From: Ascochyta rabiei
Lineage: Eukaryota; Ascomycota; Dothideomycetes; Pleosporales; Didymellaceae
Reading direction: 5' to 3'
Assembly (NCBI RefSeq): GCF_004011695.2
Contig: NC_082417.1
Coordinates: 558,001 to 622,000 of the forward strand
DNA length: 64,000 nt
Position numbers and translations under genes: made by a program
In this document: positions 57,102 through 64,000 of the stretch, piece by piece
Layout: each line of letters starts with the position of its first letter
Numbering within the stretch: position 1 is the stretch's first letter
The notes under the pieces: model-generated
The model's database searches: none
Told to the model about the DNA's origin: nothing
What the model saw: the letters and a program-made list of their open reading frames with translations, nothing else

Positions 57102-57570
57102 GGCAGTGTCGGAATGAGTGGCATGAGGGTGATGGAAGCCAAAGTACGCAGTACGGCTGTTGCACGTTCACGATCCGCATCACAACAAACGTTTTCATTG
57201 ATTTATGGATGGGCTATTGTACAGTAATGGGCACAGCGCGGCGCTGATAGGAGTTGATTTGCGGGTTCGAGTTTTTTTTTCTTTTTTCTTGCACGTAGAA
57301 TTCGGCTTCGACTTATATCCATTCGTTCTTGTGATGGGTGTTTTGTGCACCTTTGAGATGGCTCTCCGTGTAAAACGTAGGTGAGAGAGATATTCCTTGG
57401 CTTGTAATGAGTCTCACCGGGCTGCGGGTGACGGTTTGTTTGTAGCAAACGCTCGGTTTCACCTTCATCTCGAGGTTTGCAGGCTATCATTGACAGTCTT
57501 CAACGATCCAACACGTCGGCTCCTAACGTTCGACACTCACTTCCCTCCTCACACGACGCTCGACTCTATC
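57102..57570. other. Gap between coiled-coil gene and SET-domain gene
   Basis: Tandem genes; only UTR and promoter sequence, with a T-rich tract near 57272-57290. Confidence 0.5.
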
Positions 57571-58810
57571 ATGGCGGCTTCTGATAACGAGATCGTGGCT
57601 CCCACAGACAATGTCCCAGTGGCTCCAAGTAAGCATCACCTCGCAGGCCGGCGCCCATGGCACCACCAGCCCCACTGACCGCACCGCAGAGAACGATTAC
57701 TACACCGTTCGCGCCCTCCCAGGCAAAGGGTACGGCTGCATCGCACTCCAGCACATCCCCCGCGGTACACGGATCCTAACGGACACGCCTCTCCTCAGCG
57801 TCCCAGCAGCCGTGTACATGGGATCAGACATCGAGCACGCCTTCGGGCCGCTCAGCCCGGAGCAAAAAGGTCTCTACCTGGCACTGCACAGCGGGCACGG
57901 GCAAGCGACGTCAGCGTGGCCCTCGACGATGCACGCCTCGGTGCCCACGCACGAGCGCCAGCGCATCTCCGAGCAGCACGCCGCGCGCACCGGCCCGCAC
58001 GCCACCCTGCTCTCCCTCTTCCAGACCAACTGCATGGAGATGGGCCACGGGGCGGCCGTGTTCGCGCACGCATCCCGCTTCAACCACGCGTGCAACCCCA
58101 ATGCGTGTTTCAGCTGGAACGGCGCGATCGGACGCGAGACCATCCACGCCATGCGCGACATTGGGCCCGGCGAGGAGATCACGCTGTCGTACTGCGATGG
58201 GCAGCACGATAAGCGGCGCAGGGCGTGGGAGCTGTTGCACTATGGGTTTGTGTGCGCGTGTCCTGCGTGCGGGGACGAGGACGACGTGAGTACAGGAGTA
58301 CAGGATCGACTGCAGATGTAGTTCTTGGGCTGGGACAAGGGAGAGGCTGACGAAGATGCAGGAGTCTAGCTTCGCATTCGAGAGCGCGGAGAGGAGAGTG
58401 CAGATTCAGGAGCTCGACCGAGAGACTCGGCTGCTGAGAGGTGCCAGGCTGGCTGAGGGAGTCAAGCAGGAGGGGTTCGTGAGCAAGCTGCTGAAGATTG
58501 CGGTTCTGCTGCAGGAGGAAGGGTGCTGGGATGCGAGGCTCGCTGGCGTGTACGTCGCTCTCTGCTACCTCTTGCTTCTTGTGCGTTGGATAGGTGGTTG
58601 ACGAGACACAGATTCCTCGACATTGCGCTCGTCTGCGAGCTCAGCGGAGACTTCAAGATGGGGGTCCTGGCCGGTGAGAAGGCACTGCAGATCAAGAGGG
58701 ATAGCCAGGGTATTGATTTCCCGGACTTCAAGAGGTACGCCGAGGCTGTGGAGAGAATCAAGGCGAGTAGGAGGCGCGAGATGGGGAGTGCCAATGATTG
58801 GAAGGTCTGA
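57571..58810 (+). CDS. SET-domain protein (SMYD/Set5-like lysine methyltransferase)
   Basis: Four exons (57571-57628, 57690-58285, 58362-58549, 58612-58810) give 346 aa with 61-76-bp introns. The SET domain starts at YYTVRALPGKGYGCIA (about residues 23-38), with PRGTRILTDTPLLSVP. It includes the substrate/SAM motif RFNHACNPNACFSW (149-162) and GEEITLSYCD, followed by a post-SET cysteine cluster (YGFVCACPACGDEDD). Absence of a MYND finger and presence of a C-terminal helical part are typical of the fungal SET proteins related to SMYD and Set5. They methylate lysines on histone or non-histone targets. The specific substrate is unknown. Confidence 0.9.
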
Positions 58811-59556
58811 ACGTGTGGCCTTGGGCAGCTGGCTGGCTGGCTTCAGGGCATGTGGTGTGTTTGAACAAGAATCCTCCTGGAAAAATGGGCGTTTTACTCT
58901 TGTTCACCAATTCACTTTTGACTTTGATTTTCCAGTCGTTGCGTGCTGAACTCCACGGGATGGCAGTGAGGAAGTCGCGATGCTGGCCTCGCTTATGCGT
59001 CGATTAGCGCCAAACCCTGGTCGTCCCTCGCAGACCCTGCAGCTGAGACTCGTCTGAGGCACGGCTGTCATCGCCGCCTTGTCTCCTCACCGACACTTGC
59101 ACCGCTCTTCTGTCAGTCAGGTTGCAGACGATGGGCAGGCCAAGAAATGTGTAGCCAGCACCAAGCTCTTCCCCAGTGTTCCCTCCCGGGCCAAGACCGC
59201 AGCGGCCGCTAACTTGCAGGGTTCAATGGCCGCTGACGTCGCTGCTGTGTTGCTGCGCCGGAAGCATCCTGAAACTTGTCGCGCATGCTCTGAGCAGCCT
59301 CAAGTTTTGCCTTTGATCACCGAGTCTCACGTACACGTACTCCAATCTGCTGACTGTATACAACCGCCTCTTTTCCTGCTCTGCACTGTCAGCTCGTATA
59401 CACCTGGTTTGCCTGCTCGGCCTCTGACGAGCGATCGTCCTCACACGCGCTTCTAGCTCCGGAAAGCACAGCTTCCGTGAAGGTCAACGGCCACCTTTCC
59501 AACTGCGCACCAGAGATTGTGCCTTGTACGCAAATCTCGCGCTACCTGCAGCCACC
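58811..59556. other. Gap between SET gene and AhpC/TSA-like gene
   Basis: Contains the SET 3' flank and the leader of the next gene. The 125-codon ORF at 59079-59456 is not supported. Confidence 0.5.
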
Positions 59557-60616
59557 ATGGCGACTTTGGACACCAAGACGGCCGCTCTTCCTCCGGCATC
59601 TGCCCCCGCGCTGCAGACTGCAGCCGCACCGCCCTCACCACCACATTCGTCAGGCCGCGAGACGCTGCCCAAGCCTTCGATAGACGCCCACGACAACACA
59701 ACACCGCCCTTCTCGCCGGCCAGCGACACGCCAGTGCTCCAGAAGGAGCAGGAGGAGTTTGAGGGCACAGTCAACGTCAACAACGATCTGCCCAGCGACA
59801 AGGACCTCAGCAAGGTCGAAGACCTGCTCATCCTTGATGCTGCCGGGAAGAGCCGGCCGTTCAGGGAGCTCTACGATGCGTCAGGTGTCGCGCCCCGGCA
59901 GCTGGTCATCTTCATCAGGCACTTTTTCTGCGGAGTGAGTCGTGCCTCGTGCGATCCCCACGCCAAACACTGACCTTTCTTAGAACTGCCAGGAATACCT
60001 GCGCACACTTTCCTCGTCCATCACCCCCGAAGACCTTCTCGCTCTCCCCACGCCAGCCTCCATCACCGTCATTGGCTGCGGTCGCCCAGAGCTGATACCC
60101 ATGTACACCGAAGCAACCGGCTGCCCGTTCCCCATCTACGCAGAGCCCACACGCAAGATATACGACTATCTAGGCATGACACGCACCTTCGACCTCGGGT
60201 CAAAGCCCGCGTACATGCAGACCCACGTGCTGATCAACAGCGTGCAATCGATATTCCAAGGCCTGTCCACGGGCCGCAAGGCGCTCAAGGGCGGCGACTT
60301 CAAGCAAGTCGGTGGCGAGTTCCTCTTTGAGAACGGCAAGTGCACATGGGTGCACAGGATGAAGACGACAAGAGGCCACGCCGAGGTCTCTGACATACGA
60401 ACACTCCTCGGCCTCGACGACAGGCGGCCGCCCATGCGCAAACGCTGGAGCCACAGCATCAAGCAGGAAAAACAGCAGAAAAGGCAGAGCATGAGCTGGG
60501 GGCGACTGCGGAGCAAAAGCAAGGGTGCAAAGGAGCTGGAGAAGAGCGGCAGCACCACGCCGGAGCGGGTTGAAGAGGAGGACCCAAGTAAGTGGATCGG
60601 GAGGACAACGGCGTAG
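59557..60616 (+). CDS. AhpC/TSA thioredoxin-like protein (AAED1/PRXL2C-like)
   Basis: Exons 59557-59934 and 59984-60616 (336 aa), with a 49-bp GTGAGT-TTAG intron. The ATG sits in an ideal context (CCACCATGG). A disordered Pro/Ser/Ala-rich N-terminus (1-75) precedes a thioredoxin fold. Family blocks are LPSDKDLSKVEDLLILDAAG, QLVIFIRHFFCGNCQEYLRTL with the redox pair Cys125-x-x-Cys128, ASITVIGCGRPELIPMYTEATGCPFPIYAEPTRKIYDYLGM, and GGEFLFENGKCTWVHRMKTTRGHAEVSDI. This is the AAED1/PRXL2 peroxiredoxin-like group common in fungi. The C-terminal 70 residues are basic and low complexity. The CxxC suggests redox activity, but no substrate is established. Confidence 0.88.
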
Positions 60617-61651
60617 CTGTGGCAGCGATCTGAGTTTGCTTGGTCTTGATTGAAGCGTTTCTTTAGCGGGTCTTGGACATATGCATATACAACCATCTCA
60701 AACATGGCACATACACACACTCTCTCTCCTCGACTCTAGCCCACACTCTGCTCAGCGGTTGCTGCACACACACAAAGTCTGCCTGACCCCTCCAGACGAG
60801 AAAGTCAACTCACCACCCCTGCAAGCTCTTTCCTATCGTACCACTTGGGATGCAGAGTCGGGAGGAACAGCAGCAGCAACAGCAACAGCAGCAGCAACAG
60901 CAACAGCAGCAGCAACAGCAGCGATAGACAGCAGCAGACAGCGTTGCACAGCGAAATAGCGGATACTGTAGAAAAGCAAGCAGGACTGAGATGCGATAGA
61001 GAAGAAGACAGAGAGGTGCGAGCTGGAAAGAAGCAAAACGTTTCGATCCTGAGGATAACAGATTTGTCAGTACACACGCACAGACACACACACACATGAC
61101 CAACGCATATGCGATGCACACCTGCAAAAGCGAGCGCAATTGTTAAGCTGAACGAGTGTATTGGTGAGACTAGCAGTACAGTATGGGTTTATTTTGTAGA
61201 TTTTCTTTCCTTACGAGAAACATGTTCGTGCGAACAGCAGCCCAGATCGCAAACCATGGGCGTGAAGAAGAAAAAGTGTGCCTCGACATGACGCTTTCTC
61301 TAACTGCCATGAGCGTTTGTGCTTCCCTTACAGTCGCCCAAGCATAGCCGGCGTACATCAAAATCAAGGCGATGATCCAGCCCCTGTGTTCTCCCTAGCG
61401 AGTGAGTTGTTCTAGAGAACAGCTCTGCTGGCTTATGGGGGCAGTCCTGGTCCGCTGAGCGTGCTATCGATATTCGCTGCATCATGGGCTGAGTCCAACG
61501 TGGGGTCTGAAGCCCTTGAGTCAACTTTGATCGGCCGGTGACGTACGTTCGACAGGCGTACCGTCTGGCTTGCCCTCGTCCTCGTGCGGAGTTCAGACTT
61601 GAGTCGTGTACCTTTGGAAGGAATGGTCCTGAGGTGCTATCAGAAATGCAA
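60617..61651. other. Convergent 3' region between AhpC/TSA-like gene and UPF1
   Basis: It holds two simple repeats (a CAG/CAA array and a CA-rich tract near 61067-61096) and both 3' UTRs. No gene is supported; open frames here are produced by the repeats. Confidence 0.55.
60866..60941 (+). repeat. CAG/CAA microsatellite
   Basis: Mixed CAG and CAA triplets with a higher-order period of about 18 bp (CAGCAGCAGCAACAGCAA). Any glutamine, serine/asparagine or alanine frame through it is a repeat artefact; no gene covers it. Confidence 0.9.
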
Positions 61652-64000
61652 TCAGTCATAGTTGCCAGGCCCACCGATTTGACTGGCGAAAGCAGTAGAG
61701 ACACTGCGAGCATCGTCGTCGTCAAATCCGAGACCGTTACGCAAGCCACGACCAGCAGCAAATCCACCGCCCATGTTGGGACCCTGGCGTGTCGACTCAA
61801 CAAAGCGGTTCAGACGATCAGACTGGCTGAGTGACGTGGGCTTGTTGTAGTCGTTCAGGTTCAAACCAGAGAGGCTGATGCCGCCGGGAGCATCGCTGCG
61901 GGTATCGGTCAGCTCACTCGCAGCGATAGATTCGCCGGCAACGCTCTGTGGTGCTCTGCTCTGACCCCTGGGACCCTGACCGTTGCGACCAGGAAGAGGC
62001 CAGGACTCCTGAAAGTTGGAGAACATGGGAGGATAGTTGGAAGGAACGCCACCAAGAGCAGAGGAGTGAACCGAAGACACATCATCGGGAATATAACCGA
62101 CAATAGAGCCGTTGTCGTTGAAATCTTGACGAGTCGGCTTGCCGCCGTTGTAGCTACCTTGGCGACCGGAAGTCATGGCATTTGCATGCTGGTACGCCAT
62201 CTGGTAGCGTTGGGGTCCGCGGTATGTCTGCTTGGGACGGCTGAATTGCAGAAGCGAGACCTGCAGGTTGGACAGGGGCCCTTCAACGAGGCAGTTGCGT
62301 TCCTTGAAATGGAGCAAGAGGTAGTGCCACAACGGGTGCTTGCTAAGAACCTTCGGGTTTCCAAGAATGACGAGACCGTATTTGGCACGCGTGAGAGCGA
62401 CGTTGAGACGACGAGGATCACTCAAGAAACCGATACCTTGGTGGTCGTTGGAACGAACGCAAGACAGGATGATGAAATCCTTCTCACGACCTTGGAAGGC
62501 ATCGACGGAAGCAACCTCAACCTCTTTGTAGTTCTCCTTCTTGAAGCTGCCGGTCGCCTGCATGGAGCTGACAACGTAACTGCGCTGACCCTCGTACGGC
62601 GTGATGATACCAATGTCGCTCGGTTGTACGCCTGCCTTAAAGAAACGAGTGACGATCTTCTCGACATTCTGCGCCTCGGTACGATTGAGGTAAGACGTGC
62701 CACTGGCCGAGATCTCTTCTGCACCAAGGTTGGACCAGAACATCATGGGATTGTCGCCGACAGGCCAGGGGAAATCAACGTCGCGGCGCACACGCTCCTG
62801 CATGGTTACACCATTTTGGAGCGAGCCTTCGTAAAACATGTTTGAAGGAAACTCGGACAGGCAAGGGTGCATGCGGTACTGAACTTGTAGGCGGATTGGA
62901 GAGCAGCCCAGGATGACCAGACGTTCGAAAAGGGACTGATTAAGCCCGGCGGTAGCAGCCTTCTTGTTCATAATGACAGGTCCGAGTTGCTGGTGATCAC
63001 CAACAAGCACGACCTGCTTGCACCCAAGGACCAGAGGAATCATGCACTCGGGTTCGGCAGACTGCGTAGACTCGTCAATAAGGACCGTGCGGAACTTCAT
63101 CTTAGAAAGGCGCGGGTCTCCAGCACCAACGCAAGTGCAGCAGATGACGTCGGCCGCATTGAGAATTTCGCGTTCGGCTGCACGAGTGAGTTGCTTGAAC
63201 TTCTTCTCATCCTGGCTGGACAGCTCGCCAACGTCACTCTTGAGCTGGTTGAGCTTGTTGAGCTCGACGTTGGTGTCGTTCATGCGAACCTGCTCGTGGA
63301 GAGACAAGAAGCCGACCGGAGACTCGACATCTTCCCTGGACTTTGCAGTGACGCGAACAGTTTTCAGGCCAGTGAGATGGATACGTTCGCAAAGCTGGTC
63401 AACAGCGACGTTGGATGGTGCACAAACCAACACTTGGCTGCCGCTGATCTTGCAGAGGTGGTAGATGATCGTTGCTGAAGTGACGGTCTTTCCGGTACCC
63501 GGGGGACCCTGGATCAGACTAAGAGGCTTTTGCAGAACGCTCTTGACCGCGTTAATCTGACTGCCGTTCAGCTCTGGCAAGCCTGGTACACTGAACTTGC
63601 GAGGGATCTGGATCTTCATGGGTGCCGATGCGACCTCATGGCCCAACAGGCGGTGGAAAATGTAGCCAGACACGCTCATCTCGTCAATTGCAAACGTCTT
63701 CATGGCGTGCTGCATGCGGTCGAACGAGGTCGCCTTCCATACGTAGTCGGCGCTGAAGTTGTGGGTACATTCGGTTGGGACCGACTTGTGGTCGCCCTTT
63801 GTGCGCAGCTCAATTGTCACCTCGTCGGACTGGTTGTTTGGGATCTTGATGACGTATCCGACTCCTTCCCAGTGAGGACGCAGCTCTCCCGTGTATCGCA
63901 GGCGCATCTCGTCTCCAACGGCAAGCTTGACGTCACCCAACTCGAGCTTGGGGAGGATGAAGCTGGCGGTGTGTTTATTGTTCAGCGCCATGTCCCAGCG
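61652..64000 (-). CDS. UPF1: UPF1 nonsense-mediated decay RNA helicase (partial, 5' end off window)
   Basis: The last 782 codons are visible in one exon; the frame is open to the right edge, so the N-terminal Cys/His domain lies outside. Domain 1B and the SF1 core are present. Walker A is [14 protein letters not shown]. The DEAD-like box is [16 protein letters not shown], the DEST form specific to UPF1. [59 protein letters not shown] and [14 protein letters not shown] follow. The C-terminal tail after about residue 560 is Gly/Ser/Gln-rich with scattered SQ sites (SLSQSD, QSVAGES), as in fungal UPF1. The protein is an ATP-dependent 5'-3' RNA helicase that triggers decay of transcripts with premature stops. 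The internal Met at 63991 is not the start. Confidence 0.97.
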   Translation of the reverse strand, partial: RWDMALNNKHTASFILPKLELGDVKLAVGDEMRLRYTGELRPHWEGVGYVIKIPNNQSDEVTIELRTKGDHKSVPTECTHNFSADYVWKATSFDRMQHAMKTFAIDEMSVSGYIFHRLLGHEVASAPMKIQIPRKFSVPGLPELNGSQINAVKSVLQKPLSLIQGPPGTGKTVTSATIIYHLCKISGSQVLVCAPSNVAVDQLCERIHLTGLKTVRVTAKSREDVESPVGFLSLHEQVRMNDTNVELNKLNQLKSDVGELSSQDEKKFKQLTRAAEREILNAADVICCTCVGAGDPRLSKMKFRTVLIDESTQSAEPECMIPLVLGCKQVVLVGDHQQLGPVIMNKKAATAGLNQSLFERLVILGCSPIRLQVQYRMHPCLSEFPSNMFYEGSLQNGVTMQERVRRDVDFPWPVGDNPMMFWSNLGAEEISASGTSYLNRTEAQNVEKIVTRFFKAGVQPSDIGIITPYEGQRSYVVSSMQATGSFKKENYKEVEVASVDAFQGREKDFIILSCVRSNDHQGIGFLSDPRRLNVALTRAKYGLVILGNPKVLSKHPLWHYLLLHFKERNCLVEGPLSNLQVSLLQFSRPKQTYRGPQRYQMAYQHANAMTSGRQGSYNGGKPTRQDFNDNGSIVGYIPDDVSSVHSSALGGVPSNYPPMFSNFQESWPLPGRNGQGPRGQSRAPQSVAGESIAASELTDTRSDAPGGISLSGLNLNDYNKPTSLSQSDRLNRFVESTRQGPNMGGGFAAGRGLRNGLGFDDDDARSVSTAFASQIGGPGNYD

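Noticed and set aside
57260..57290. GGGTTCGAGTTTTTTTT resembling a tRNA T-loop plus terminator
   Set aside because: No acceptor, D or anticodon arm can be built upstream.
60681..61139. Poly-Ala, poly-Leu, poly-Cys and Asn/Ser-rich ORFs
   Set aside because: All arise by reading the CAG/CAA microsatellite and CA tract in different frames.
62066..62845. 259-codon plus-strand ORF
   Set aside because: Antisense shadow of UPF1 with no domain of its own.

Overview
The window is nuclear DNA of a filamentous ascomycete. The evidence is compact genes with short GT-AG introns (about 45-170 bp), and fungal families: the Dsc/Tul1 RING ligase, Egh16-like secreted protein, siderophore-iron MFS transporter, secreted quercetinase and DUF7702-type membrane protein. 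The mix fits a Dothideomycete, perhaps Pleosporales, but that rank is inference. I see no prokaryotic, viral or plasmid features.

Layout. 1-4.0 kb: a Dsc1/Tul1-like transmembrane E3 ligase diverging from a FAM32A-like gene. 4.7-10.1 kb: a gene graveyard holding a broken coding region of unknown family, a decayed protein kinase and a decayed RBR ubiquitin ligase. 11.6-13.6 kb: a small Cys-rich membrane ORF and a 774-bp terminal-inverted-repeat element with a TA target-site duplication. 14-20.5 kb: a KE4/Zip7-type zinc transporter, NOP16, and a siderophore transporter with two exact ATCWGATAA iron-regulator sites upstream. 21.8-26 kb: a secreted protein with several KR sites, a tRNA-Val(AAC) with a predicted 9-nt intron, and a small secreted Cys protein. 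27-38 kb is accessory: an isoflavone-reductase-like (NmrA) pseudogene with many stops, secreted quercetin 2,3-dioxygenase, a PIF/Harbinger-like MITE, an unknown secreted protein, an allantoate/nicotinate-type MFS permease, a short hairpin element, and an oxalate decarboxylase gene with an internal stop. 39.5-46.3 kb: an Egh16-like secreted protein, a secreted amidase and a DUF7702-like membrane protein. 47.8-64 kb is housekeeping and dense: glutathione-dependent formaldehyde dehydrogenase, Hcs1/SMUBP2-type helicase, a coiled-coil protein, a SET-domain protein, an AhpC/TSA-like protein, and UPF1 running off the right edge.

The window alternates conserved housekeeping blocks with decaying, element-bearing accessory blocks. 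The accessory part suggests life on plant material: flavonol cleavage, isoflavone-reductase-like and oxalate functions, secreted proteins and iron uptake. Several of these genes are broken. I found no clearly new multi-gene system. The most distinctive signals are the pseudogene cluster, the three inverted-repeat elements, the paired iron-regulator sites and the KEX2-type proprotein. Exon boundaries were read by eye. For most intact multi-exon genes the summed exon lengths were checked to be divisible by three.
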